Shown here in pieces: positions 18,891 through 28,560 of a stretch of DNA of 64,000 bases. The DNA is taken from the NCBI GenBank assembly GCA_000961725.1, contig LADS01000031.1:1-64000 (forward strand), given 5' to 3'. The DNA is from Desulfobulbaceae bacterium BRH_c16a. Lineage in GTDB: Bacteria; Desulfobacterota; Desulfobulbia; Desulfobulbales; Desulfocapsaceae. Positions within the stretch are counted from its first letter, which is position 1, and each line of letters opens with the position of its first letter. The position numbers and the translations under genes were made by a program. Under the pieces are notes generated by a model. The model saw only the letters and a program-made list of their open reading frames with translations, did not search any database and was not told the origin of the DNA.

Positions 18891-19910
18891 ATGGATTTGA
18901 TCATCAACCCGTTCGACGAGTCCGGATATGACCTGGCCACCATGACCAGGGCGATCAACATTATCCCCAACACCTACGGCAGGGTTCGGCAGCTGGGTCT
19001 TTTCACGGCCGATCCGGTGCGTACCCGTACAGTCATCCTCGACGAGACCAACGGCGTTATCACCCTGCTGAAATCCCAGCCCGTAGGTTCCCCGGCACCG
19101 AAGAAGAAACATGCCAAGGCGAAAACCAGGTCTTTCATCATTCCTCACATCCCCTATGACGATGTGATTCTGCCGTCTGATCTGCAGGGACATCGTGAAG
19201 CGGGCTCGATTGATCCCAAAGCCCTCAACACCGAGATGACCAAACGGCTCTTCGAGATGCGGGCCTCCCATGCCATTACCGAAGAATATCTGATGGTTGG
19301 TGCCTTGAAGGGGATCATTCTCGATGCCGACGGGACCGTACTCAACAACCTCTATGATGAGTTCGGAATCATCATGAAGTCCATCACCTTTGCGCTCGCC
19401 AACAGTGCCACGGACGTGACCGCCAAATGCCGGGCGGTGATCCGTCATATAGAGGACAACCTTCTCGGCGAAGTTATGACCGGAGTCCATTGCCTCTGCG
19501 GCCCAACCTTTTTCGATACTCTCATCAGCCATGAAAAGGTCGAGAAGTTCTTCCTTAACCATGCCAAGGCTATCGAGCTTGCCGGCGGCGGACAGGATCC
19601 GCGGAAGGGTTTTTCGTTTGGCGGCATCACCTTTGAGGAATACAGGGCCAAGGCTTCCGACGCGGAAGGTAATGTCCGGCAGTTCATCGGTGACGAGGAT
19701 TCCCACTTCTTCCCCGTAGGCACCCAGTCAACTTTCAAGATCCACCATGCGCCGGCCAACTACTTTGAAACCGTCAACACCTACGGCCTGCCGCTCTATG
19801 CCAAGCAGGTCATGGCGGCGAACGGCAAACGGATCGATGTCCTCACCGAAGCAAACCCACTGCCGCTCTGTCGCCGCCCTGGGCTGCTGGTAAAAGGCCT
19901 CATTAATTAA
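18891..19910 (+). CDS. Major capsid protein, lambda E-like
   Basis: RARTVILDETNGVITLL-type segment (VRTRTVILDETNGVITLLKSQPVGSPAPKKKHAKAKTRSFIIPHIPYDDVILPSDLQGHR). Confidence 0.88.
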   Translation: MDLIINPFDESGYDLATMTRAINIIPNTYGRVRQLGLFTADPVRTRTVILDETNGVITLLKSQPVGSPAPKKKHAKAKTRSFIIPHIPYDDVILPSDLQGHREAGSIDPKALNTEMTKRLFEMRASHAITEEYLMVGALKGIILDADGTVLNNLYDEFGIIMKSITFALANSATDVTAKCRAVIRHIEDNLLGEVMTGVHCLCGPTFFDTLISHEKVEKFFLNHAKAIELAGGGQDPRKGFSFGGITFEEYRAKASDAEGNVRQFIGDEDSHFFPVGTQSTFKIHHAPANYFETVNTYGLPLYAKQVMAANGKRIDVLTEANPLPLCRRPGLLVKGLIN

Positions 19911-19919
19911 GGTGCCGCG

Positions 19920-20243
19920 ATGACCATCGAAAAAGCCCTTGCCGACCTTGCCGCCGCCACCTCTTCCGGAGTACTGGGGCGGCCGGTTGATATTGATGGT
20001 TTTGCCGTCGACGCGGTCAAAACCGGTCTCAACCAGGAAGAAGCCCAGGCCTTTGCCGGCGGTCACTTTGGGGCGGACGGCCTGCTGATCGAAGGGATCC
20101 GGTTGACGGTCGACCGTAACAAGCTGAGCTGGCAGCCGGTGGTCGGCGGCAGGATGAAGATCGACGGGGCAGACTATGATATCCGCCAGGTGGGAGAGAT
20201 CGGCATCCTCCTGCGCATTACGCTCACGAGGTTTATCTCCTGA
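19920..20243 (+). CDS. Head-tail joining protein (putative)
   Basis: Position after major capsid gene; small ORF with coupled downstream gene. Confidence 0.5.
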   Translation: MTIEKALADLAAATSSGVLGRPVDIDGFAVDAVKTGLNQEEAQAFAGGHFGADGLLIEGIRLTVDRNKLSWQPVVGGRMKIDGADYDIRQVGEIGILLRITLTRFIS

Positions 20244-20860
20244 TGCTGCAATTGACGATTGACCACAGCCTCCTTGACCACCTGGCGAAGATGGCCGGAG
20301 CCGCAGATTTCCAAGCCGAAGCGGCGAGAACCTCGACTCTTCGAAAGATGCGCAGGAGGATTGAAACCTATATCAAAAGGCGGGCGGCCAAGTCACTGCG
20401 GATTCCGCAAAAAGCCCTTGAAGGCCGGTTCTTCTCCACCTCTCTCGAGCCTGGAGCAGACACCCTGCGAGTCTGGATCGGTACATGGGACATCTCGCCC
20501 TACTCGATCGGCTCTCCTGCAGTCTATGGCATTCCGGGAAAATCGGGCGGGGTCCGAGTCGGCAGGCGGCTCTATCCCGGGGCCTTCCTCGCCAAAATAT
20601 ATACCACTGAAGAGAAAGTATGGATCCGCCTCCACTCGAAACACTACAGCCCGGAACTCTACCCGACCAGGCACCGGCCCGGTGATCGGGGCTGGACCGA
20701 ACACCGCGGCCGGTTCCCGGTGGTCAGGGCGGCGGTGCCAGTCGACTCGGTGATCCGCGATGTCATCAGCCAGGATGGCGAAATTCTGGCCAGAGAATTT
20801 GAAAAGGTTTTCATGCAGGAACTGAACTACCAGGTCAACGTCAAAGGGGGAAAAGCATGA
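20243..20860 (+). CDS. Minor tail/head completion protein, gpZ-like
   Basis: Position; RRIETYIKRRAAKSLRIPQKALEGRFFSTSLEPGADTLRVWIGTWDISPYSIG. Confidence 0.6.
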   Translation: MLQLTIDHSLLDHLAKMAGAADFQAEAARTSTLRKMRRRIETYIKRRAAKSLRIPQKALEGRFFSTSLEPGADTLRVWIGTWDISPYSIGSPAVYGIPGKSGGVRVGRRLYPGAFLAKIYTTEEKVWIRLHSKHYSPELYPTRHRPGDRGWTEHRGRFPVVRAAVPVDSVIRDVISQDGEILAREFEKVFMQELNYQVNVKGGKA

Positions 20861-21324
20861 ATGAACAATTTTCCTCTATTCTCACTGCCCGGCTTGCCGA
20901 GCTTACCGGCAGTCTCCGGTTTGAGCATAAACCCTCAGGTGTCGCCCGGGCGCCGCAGATCGTTGAAACCATGCTGCCGCCGAAAAGTCATGACCATCAG
21001 GAGGGCCAGGAGTTTCCTCTGGTTCGCTGGGCGATTCATAACGGCGGGTTTGATTTTATGCGACCTGCCCCGTTTGGGATCATTCTCCATGCCGGAATCT
21101 ACACTTCAGGCGACATCATTGCCGGGACCAGGGATATCACCACACTGGCACTGGCTCTCGGCCGTATCGCAAACGACCGCTCATTTCCGCCTTACCGGCT
21201 GGAAACCCCAGTACCATTTACTATCGGCAGCCCGGAGCAAGGGAGTGAAGGCCTGCAGCCTCACCCCTATTACTGGCTGACGATGAAACTGCAATTCATA
21301 GTGCCATCAGGGCACGGAGGATAA
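20857..21324 (+). CDS. Tail completion-type protein
   Basis: Overlapping ORF between minor tail and major tail genes. Confidence 0.5.
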   Translation: MNEQFSSILTARLAELTGSLRFEHKPSGVARAPQIVETMLPPKSHDHQEGQEFPLVRWAIHNGGFDFMRPAPFGIILHAGIYTSGDIIAGTRDITTLALALGRIANDRSFPPYRLETPVPFTIGSPEQGSEGLQPHPYYWLTMKLQFIVPSGHGG

Positions 21325-21328
21325 TTAC

Positions 21329-22099
21329 ATGGGCTCAAAAGCATATTCCCTGGTCGGCTCCGTCTATTTCGGTTTGCTCGACGCAAACAAGCAACTTGTC
21401 GGCGGCTACTTCAAGGTCGGCAACGTTTTTCCGTTGAAACTAAAGGTCGAGACGGAGCAGAAATCGCAGATCTCCCGTCAGATCGAAAACTTCGGTCAGA
21501 CCCTCGATACCCTGACCCGGTTGAAGTCGATCACAGGCAACATGGATATCCATCAATGGCTGGCGAAGACGCTCGCCTGGGGGCTGTCCGGCGGGGCAAC
21601 CGCCATGACCGCCGAAGCCGGGACGGTTGACGCGGGAACTCCGGAAGCAATCGTTGCCGTGCATGACCAGTTTGTTCGCCTTGCCAACAAGAAGGTATCG
21701 AGCGTGGTGGTCAAAGACGAGGCCGATACAACCACTTACGATGTCGGCACCGATTACACGGTCAACGCCAACCTCGGCATGATCGAGGTTCTTTCCACCG
21801 GGACTATCGCGGACGGCTCAACCCTGCATGTCTCCTACTCCTACGCCGCCGAATCCGGTTACCGGGTGGACATCGGCACCAACACCCTCATCCGGGTAGC
21901 GATCATGGTCGACGGCCAGAATGAGTACACCGGCGAGAAGATCGATGCCGAGTTCTATTCGGTGGTGCTCGCTTCCGGCAGCGAGATCGGCATCATCTCG
22001 GAACCCGAATCGGATTACGAGAAGCTGCCGTTCGCCATGACGTTCGAGACGCCGGAAGGAATGACCTCCCCCGGCAAGATCAACGGCATTCCGCTGTAA
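21329..22099 (+). CDS. Major tail tube protein
   Basis: Position; YSLVGSVYFGLLDANKQLVGGYFKVGNVFPLKLKVETEQKSQISRQIENFGQTLDTLTR. Confidence 0.65.
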   Translation: MGSKAYSLVGSVYFGLLDANKQLVGGYFKVGNVFPLKLKVETEQKSQISRQIENFGQTLDTLTRLKSITGNMDIHQWLAKTLAWGLSGGATAMTAEAGTVDAGTPEAIVAVHDQFVRLANKKVSSVVVKDEADTTTYDVGTDYTVNANLGMIEVLSTGTIADGSTLHVSYSYAAESGYRVDIGTNTLIRVAIMVDGQNEYTGEKIDAEFYSVVLASGSEIGIISEPESDYEKLPFAMTFETPEGMTSPGKINGIPL

Positions 22100-22177
22100 G
22101 AGACGATGTGTTCCCCCTGGGGCGGGCGGTTTCTCCTGGCCGCTCGCTCCTCTTCCCCCAGGATCAACAGTGACGCG

Positions 22178-22525
22178 ATGATAAAAGAAGAAAAAATAAA
22201 GGTCGCCGGTATCGATATCGACGTCCGGGAACTGACCGTGGCCGAGATCGACAAGCTGTTTGCTTCCTTTGCCATTGACCGGCAGGCAACCTTGGCGGAA
22301 CGGCTGATCGACTCGCCGATCCCGATCGAGGTGGTGACGGCGGCAACCGGTCTTGGCGCCGAAGAGCTGAACACGAAGTTTTCCCCGAGCGGGTTGAACG
22401 ATATCTGGGCGGCGACCGCCCGGGTGAACGATTTTTTGTCCAAAATGATCGGCCGGTACGAAAGCATCCTGGGTCTTTCGGAAGCTTCGACCGAGAGCGG
22501 TTCAGGCGACTCGTCTGCCGAATGA
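22178..22525 (+). CDS. Tail assembly chaperone
   Basis: Directly between tail tube and tape measure genes; MIKEEKIKVAGIDIDVRELTVAEIDKLF. Confidence 0.65.
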   Translation: MIKEEKIKVAGIDIDVRELTVAEIDKLFASFAIDRQATLAERLIDSPIPIEVVTAATGLGAEELNTKFSPSGLNDIWAATARVNDFLSKMIGRYESILGLSEASTESGSGDSSAE

Positions 22526-22620
22526 TCATTGCCGGCTACGATGTCCGCCAGTACGGCTATTCCTTTTTTCATTTGCTGCTCGAAGAACTCCTTGAAGACC
22601 ACAAGGCCAGGAAACGCTGA
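22522..22620 (+). CDS. Short overlapping ORF (32 aa), possible second tail chaperone product
   Basis: ATGA overlap with upstream ORF; MIIAGYDVRQYGYSFFHLLLEELLEDHKARKR; -1 frame relative to the upstream gene. Confidence 0.5.
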   Translation: MIIAGYDVRQYGYSFFHLLLEELLEDHKARKR

Positions 22621-22623
22621 ACG

Positions 22624-25600
22624 ATGACCACCGCAAGCAAGATAGTCTACGAGATCCAGGCCGCCTACACCGGCCGGGGCGAAGTCAAGCAGCTGAGCGA
22701 CGATCTCAAGTCGCTGAAGCAGGTTGAATCGTTTCAGGCCATGCTGGACAAGTTCAAGGGCTTGAACGATCAGTTTGTCGCCGCGAAAGAAAAGATGCGC
22801 GGCCTCAAGGCGGAGATGGCCAAGCCCGGCAATGAGGCGATGGCCGGTGAGTACGAGAAGTCCGTTGCTGCAGTGAACAAACTCGGAACGGCGATCCGTA
22901 AACAAAAGGATGTCATCGACGGCCAGCGTTCAACCATGCGTACCGCCGGGTTCGACCTCAAGAACCTCACCGGCGAGTACGACCGGCTGAAGCAGTCGAT
23001 CAACGGCCTTTCCAAGATCCAGGCGATGCGCAACCTGCTCGGGGTAAAAACTATCGGCGAAGTACGCCAGGAGATGGCCGGGCTCACGAAAGTCTACCGC
23101 GATGCCGCTGCCGCCGGGACCCTGTCGTCAAAGGACCAGGTCCGAGCACTTGAAGCCCTGCGCAAAAAGCAGCGCGAGCTGTACGCCGCCATCGGAAATC
23201 CGCCGAAGATGCAGAACGCCAGGAAAATCCTTGGTCTTAGCGGCACTGATGCCGAGATCAAAAAGGTCAAGGAGGCGTATCGGACGCTTGCTGCCTCCGG
23301 CAAGGCCAGCATGCGAGAACTTACCCTGGCAAAGCTCGCCATGGGCAAAAGGATTGACGAGCTGCGAAGCAAAACTCTCTCCTGGCGCGACGCCTTTGAC
23401 GGTATCGGCAGCAAGAGTCTGCAGATCGGCGGGGCGATCGCCGGCACCGCCTTTCCCGTTCGTGAGGCTATTTCCTACGAGACCGCCATGGCCAAGGTGG
23501 GAAAAGTTGTCGACGGCACCAGGCAGCAGATCGACGATCTTGGCGATGGCCTGCAGAAGATGACCCGCAGGATCCCGATGAATGCCGCCGAACTGGCATC
23601 CATCGCCGCGGCCGGCGGTTCCCTTGGTCTTGCTGTCGGCGATATTCAATCCTTTGTCGATGTCGCGGCAAGGATGGGAACAGCTTTCGATATGACGGCC
23701 GATGATGCCGGAGACGCGATCGGCAAGCTGAAGAACATCTTCAACCTGAGCATTCCCGAGGTGGAGACCTTCGGCGACGCCATCAACAAGCTCGGCAATA
23801 CCACGGCCACCAATGAAAAAAGCATCGTCGAGGTCATGCTGCGGGTCGGCGGTACCGCCCAGCAGTTTGGTCTTGCCCGGGATAAGACCGCGGCCCTTGC
23901 CGCCGCCTTTCTCTCTTTGGGCAAGACGCCCGAGACGGCGGCTACCGGCATCAACGCCATGCTCAACAAAATGCAGACCGCGACCATGCAGGCGGGACCC
24001 TTCCAGGAAGCCCTGGAAAAAATCGGCATGAGTGCGGAGCAAATGGCCGAGTCGGTGGCGAAAGATCCGCAGAAGGCGATCGAAGATCTGCTCGCCAGCC
24101 TGGCCGAGCTCGACAAACGCGCGCAGAGCGAGGTACTTACCGGCCTGTTCGGCACCGAATACCAGGACGATATCGCCACCTTGGTTAACGGCATGCAGAC
24201 CTATAAGGATGCTCTCAGCCAGGTGGCTGACGCTTCGAGTTATGCCGGGGCGATGAATGAGGAATTCAAGAAACAGTCGGAGACCACCGGCAATCAATTG
24301 ATCCTCTTGAAAAATGCAGTGCTCGAGATTGTCCGCAATATCGGCGAAGGGCTGCTGCCTGCAGTGCAGAAAGGCGCGGAGTGGCTGACGGCCCTGCTGA
24401 AACCCATTGCCGATCTGACCGCCAGGTTTCCGGAGCTGTCCGGTGCGATAGTCGCTTTTGTCAGTGGCGCGATAATCTTGAACGGCGTGAAAAAGATCTT
24501 CGACATGCTGCGCAATGCCGCGACCCTCTTCGGTACCGAATCTCTCGCCTCTTTCGGCAAGGTTGGCAAAGGCGCGGAAACTCTCAGCACCGGCGCGACC
24601 GCTTCTTTCGGCAAGATCGGTACCTCTGCCAAAAGCCTCGGCACTATTATCAGAGGCCTCGGTGGAATCTTTGCCGCCCTGGCTGTGGGCTGGGAAATCG
24701 GCACCTTGCTGAATCAGTTCGGCATCGTCCAGAAAGGCATGACCACTTTAATCTATTGGGCTGACCGGCTGCAGCTCGGTGCCCGTAAGATGTGGCGGGC
24801 GCTCACCGGCGGCGATACCGCCGAGATCGACAAGAATATCGAGATCGCAAGACAGGCGTATGAAGAGCGGCTGAAAGAAATCGACAAGGAAGTCGCAGGC
24901 AAAAACAAGCCAAAAGAAAAAGCGCCCGAACAAGAACTACCGCCGAAGGAAGAGCTGCCTTCGGATGAAAAGAAGAAAGACGACTCCATCGACGGCTTCA
25001 CTCTTTTAGAACTCGAAGCCATGGATTCATGGGATCCGGACAAGTTGACGGAAGATCGAAAGAAGGCCCTGGAGAAATGGCGAGCGGAAAGAAAGCAGGA
25101 GATTCCTGCCGCGGGTCCTGAGACGGAGATAAAAAAAGAGCTCGAAAAAGAACCGGACTCCCTGAAGGAAGAGGAAAAGCGGCTGGAGCAGGAAAAGAAG
25201 GCTGCTGTCGAACTGGAACAGAAGAAGGTCGAAATTCCGGACGCTCACTTCGAGCCTTCACTTCTTGCCAGGGAACGTTCCGGACAGCTGGCCCGGGAAA
25301 AAGAGAAGCGGATCGCCCGGGAGCACGAAGCCGAAGACGAACGAAAGAAAAGAAAGGAGGCCGACCTGGTCGCCGAGTCCTTTAGTCCCGCCGGCAATGA
25401 TGAGGAGTGGCAAAAGAGCCTGGCAAACGCGAAAGAATATGAAGAGCGGATGCGACAGGTCCATGAGTCGGTGGCGGAAGCCGGCAAGGATTCAGCCGAA
25501 GAATGGGTGAAAGCACAAGCAACCGCCACCGAAAATGCCAAATCCGCCTTTCAGAAATACGCCGATAAGGTCCGGTCGCTGCAGGATGATATTGCCGGCC

Positions 25601-26133
25601 GCGAGAAGTCGCTTGCCCGGGAGATGGATGAACTCGACATCAAAACTCCGCCCGAATCGAAATGGCGAAGGAAGGCCAAAGAGGCCAAGGAGTACGAGAA
25701 GGCCGCTCGGGAAGCAATGAAAGCCGGCGATCTCGATAAGGCTCTTTTGCTTTCCGACCAGGCCAGGGAACTGTACAGCTCGCTGAAAAGCGGGGCAGGC
25801 AGCATCACTGCGGAACAGGCAAGACGGACGGCCCTGCGCGGGATCGGATCGACCGGAGAGCTGGGGATTGATATCGCCGGCAGGCAACAACGCGCCGCCG
25901 CCAAAGAGGCAATGTTTGCCATCCCGCCTGGAGTGGCCGAGCTGTTCGGCGATCTCACCTCCGGGATCCGCGGCAAAATCTCGTCAATAGCAACGGGCCA
26001 GGGCAAGGACCAAGGCAAGGACCAGGTCGCCAAAGTCCATGAACTGAAATTCAAAGACGGCGCCCTGCGCGGCAGTGGGGACGATATGGAAGCATTCTTC
26101 AGAGCCTTGGAGCAGGCGGGGCTAAGCGCATGA
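22624..26133 (+). CDS. Tail tape measure protein
   Basis: 1169 aa; AISYETAMAKVGKVVDGTRQQIDDLGDGLQKMTRRIPMNAAELASIAAAGGSLG is a TP901-type tape-measure core. Confidence 0.93.
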   Translation: MTTASKIVYEIQAAYTGRGEVKQLSDDLKSLKQVESFQAMLDKFKGLNDQFVAAKEKMRGLKAEMAKPGNEAMAGEYEKSVAAVNKLGTAIRKQKDVIDGQRSTMRTAGFDLKNLTGEYDRLKQSINGLSKIQAMRNLLGVKTIGEVRQEMAGLTKVYRDAAAAGTLSSKDQVRALEALRKKQRELYAAIGNPPKMQNARKILGLSGTDAEIKKVKEAYRTLAASGKASMRELTLAKLAMGKRIDELRSKTLSWRDAFDGIGSKSLQIGGAIAGTAFPVREAISYETAMAKVGKVVDGTRQQIDDLGDGLQKMTRRIPMNAAELASIAAAGGSLGLAVGDIQSFVDVAARMGTAFDMTADDAGDAIGKLKNIFNLSIPEVETFGDAINKLGNTTATNEKSIVEVMLRVGGTAQQFGLARDKTAALAAAFLSLGKTPETAATGINAMLNKMQTATMQAGPFQEALEKIGMSAEQMAESVAKDPQKAIEDLLASLAELDKRAQSEVLTGLFGTEYQDDIATLVNGMQTYKDALSQVADASSYAGAMNEEFKKQSETTGNQLILLKNAVLEIVRNIGEGLLPAVQKGAEWLTALLKPIADLTARFPELSGAIVAFVSGAIILNGVKKIFDMLRNAATLFGTESLASFGKVGKGAETLSTGATASFGKIGTSAKSLGTIIRGLGGIFAALAVGWEIGTLLNQFGIVQKGMTTLIYWADRLQLGARKMWRALTGGDTAEIDKNIEIARQAYEERLKEIDKEVAGKNKPKEKAPEQELPPKEELPSDEKKKDDSIDGFTLLELEAMDSWDPDKLTEDRKKALEKWRAERKQEIPAAGPETEIKKELEKEPDSLKEEEKRLEQEKKAAVELEQKKVEIPDAHFEPSLLARERSGQLAREKEKRIAREHEAEDERKKRKEADLVAESFSPAGNDEEWQKSLANAKEYEERMRQVHESVAEAGKDSAEEWVKAQATATENAKSAFQKYADKVRSLQDDIAGREKSLAREMDELDIKTPPESKWRRKAKEAKEYEKAAREAMKAGDLDKALLLSDQARELYSSLKSGAGSITAEQARRTALRGIGSTGELGIDIAGRQQRAAAKEAMFAIPPGVAELFGDLTSGIRGKISSIATGQGKDQGKDQVAKVHELKFKDGALRGSGDDMEAFFRALEQAGLSA

Positions 26134-26522
26134 TGATCACGCTCGATACCATCACCCTGCCGAAAGACCTCTGGTGGGAAGACGAAACGGAATGGACCCC
26201 GGTCGAACAGTCGGTGGAATACTCGACTACCGGTGCGCTCCTGATCGATATTGCCACGAAACAGGCCGGGCGACCTATCACCCTTACCGGCGAAGAAGGC
26301 AAGGCCTGGACTACGAGAAAGACGGTGCTTGATCTTATGGCACTAGCCGCCGTGCCGGGCAAAGAGATGACCCTTGTCATCGGCAGCCGGTCCTTTCAGG
26401 TGATGTTTAGACAGAATGAAAAACCGATCGAGGCGGATCCCGTCTTCCGGACCATTCCGCCGCCGGACGATGAAAAATATTTCTTGAAAGCCCTGCGCTT
26501 TCTGATCCTGTCGGAAAACTAA
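26130..26522 (+). CDS. Tail protein, small
   Basis: Overlaps tape measure stop; tail module position. Confidence 0.5.
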   Translation: MMITLDTITLPKDLWWEDETEWTPVEQSVEYSTTGALLIDIATKQAGRPITLTGEEGKAWTTRKTVLDLMALAAVPGKEMTLVIGSRSFQVMFRQNEKPIEADPVFRTIPPPDDEKYFLKALRFLILSEN

Positions 26523-26538
26523 GAAGAATGAGAAACAC

Positions 26539-28551
26539 ATGCCGATTTTAACCGAAGATGTAAAACTCATGGCCTCGCAGCGCCTCACCGACAATGACGA
26601 CGGCGGCGGCCGCATGACCGGCGTGGAGATTGTCGACGGCAACGTCAATAACCTCTTTCCGGATATCTCACGCCTTGACCGCGTCTATGGCCGGGTGAGC
26701 CTGCGTAAAGCTTTTGTCTCAGTCCAGACCGCCGATACCGACGCCTATTCCGGCGCTCATGTTATTTTGTCGCTTCCGGCCAAGGATCCGAATGTTTCGG
26801 TCTGCATGTTCTCGACCGGCGATCCGAATGATGAACGGACGGCAGCACGCAACCGCCTTGAATCCTATGTCACGGTCGGCCCCAGGTATCAGGGCTGGCT
26901 CTGGGGTGATCAGCCTGCAGGATCAAGGTCCCTGCTGATGTTCCAGATTAAAGGGACCAAGATCCCCGATATTGGCAGCGTACTCTGTTTGTATAAAGAC
27001 AAGGGCCTGGCCAACGAGGTTCAGCAGTTTGTACGGGTCACAAAGGTTGAAGCAACAAGCGCCGAGTTTAATGCAACTTCTGAAAGCTCTGAATACGGGG
27101 CAACGGCCATGGCCTTCAGGCGCGATATCATCAAGGTGGAGATTGGTGATCCCTTGCGCGATACGTTCCCCGGCGTTGAAATCAGCAAGAACGATTCTCT
27201 GCCAACCAACGTTTATACCACCATAGTTTCCGATGCTTCGAAGTATTACGGGGTAATGCTGCCGACAGAACAGATCACCGCAGGCGACATCGAGATCAAT
27301 GTCGATTCGATTTTCACCCACCTTGTACCGTCCGCCCAGGGCGAAGCGCCGATGGTGGATTTAAATGTCGGTGAGGCCGGGCCGGTTATCGGCAGCGGAT
27401 CAGCGTATAACTTCACGGTTGCCTCCTTTGCCGTCGCGAACAACGCCCAACTCCACTTCGGCAGAGGCATCAAGCCAAAGACTCTGACTGTCATCGGCTC
27501 AACCCACACCTACATCGATGACGGCAACGGGATCCTGATGGCAGGATCAAGCCAGGTTGGAATAGTCGAGTATTCGACCGGCACCGTGACCTTTTCCAAT
27601 ATCAGCGCCGGATATACGGCAAACATGTCGGTATCCGCTGTCGTCGGTGTCGAGGTGCCAAGGGTGCCGAACACCCTTTTTAAATATGTTGAGCTGTCGA
27701 ATCGAGGCTACAACTACACCGCGATCCTGGATCCGCTGCCGATCCCGAAAAGCATCTGGGTCGATTACATGGCCCAGGGCAAATGGTACCGGCTCCGCGA
27801 TAACGGCAACGGCGTCCTCATCCCGGATATCGCAAATACCGGGACCGGGACGGTCAACTATGCGACCGGCAGCATCATCCTTACCTGCGGAGCGCTGCCC
27901 GATGTGGAGACAGCGATCATCTTCAACTGGGCAAACCCGATCGAAACGGTCGACCTGTCCGGAGAGGTATCAATCGACGTTGCGGAGATCAGCCACACGC
28001 TGGCCCATAAGCCTGTCGCCCCAGGCTCATTTACAATGACCTGGCCGGTCGCTGCGGGCGGCACCGGAACGTCTACCGATGATGGTCTCGGGTATCTCAC
28101 TGGAGACGCAACAGGCTGGATCAACTACGCCACCGGCGAGTTTGCCTTCAGGCCGACGGCTCTGCCGGTTGCCGGTGGTGAATACACCATCGACTATGAA
28201 AAATACCCACTGGTGGCCGGGGCGACAACGGCCAACCAAAACGGCCTGTGCACCATCACCCTGCCGCAGACACCGATCAAACCGGGCAGCGTGTCAATCA
28301 ATGCCCTGATCGCTTTTTCCAGTTACCAGCACGTCTATGCTCTGCGCGATGATGGAGCCGGTAATCTCTCCGCACCTGGTTGGGATATCCCGGTGCCGGT
28401 ATCGCACACCTCATGGCCGGGAAACACCAAGGCCAACGGGATCACCGGCACGATTGATTATATCACCGGCGTCTGCCAGTTCGATCTGACCAATGTTGAA
28501 GGTCTGGAGACCTGGCAAGAGCCGTATACTTTTAGAATTTGCGCAGGGTAA
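26539..28551 (+). CDS. Tail structural protein with repeated beta modules
   Basis: Repeated PGS(V/F)-...-G(T/W)(V/I)(D/N)Y.TG units; tail module position. Confidence 0.6.
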   Translation: MPILTEDVKLMASQRLTDNDDGGGRMTGVEIVDGNVNNLFPDISRLDRVYGRVSLRKAFVSVQTADTDAYSGAHVILSLPAKDPNVSVCMFSTGDPNDERTAARNRLESYVTVGPRYQGWLWGDQPAGSRSLLMFQIKGTKIPDIGSVLCLYKDKGLANEVQQFVRVTKVEATSAEFNATSESSEYGATAMAFRRDIIKVEIGDPLRDTFPGVEISKNDSLPTNVYTTIVSDASKYYGVMLPTEQITAGDIEINVDSIFTHLVPSAQGEAPMVDLNVGEAGPVIGSGSAYNFTVASFAVANNAQLHFGRGIKPKTLTVIGSTHTYIDDGNGILMAGSSQVGIVEYSTGTVTFSNISAGYTANMSVSAVVGVEVPRVPNTLFKYVELSNRGYNYTAILDPLPIPKSIWVDYMAQGKWYRLRDNGNGVLIPDIANTGTGTVNYATGSIILTCGALPDVETAIIFNWANPIETVDLSGEVSIDVAEISHTLAHKPVAPGSFTMTWPVAAGGTGTSTDDGLGYLTGDATGWINYATGEFAFRPTALPVAGGEYTIDYEKYPLVAGATTANQNGLCTITLPQTPIKPGSVSINALIAFSSYQHVYALRDDGAGNLSAPGWDIPVPVSHTSWPGNTKANGITGTIDYITGVCQFDLTNVEGLETWQEPYTFRICAG

Positions 28552-28560
28552 GGGAGAATC

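Noticed and set aside
23128-24297. 389-aa minus-strand ORF
   Set aside because: Antisense within the tape measure gene.
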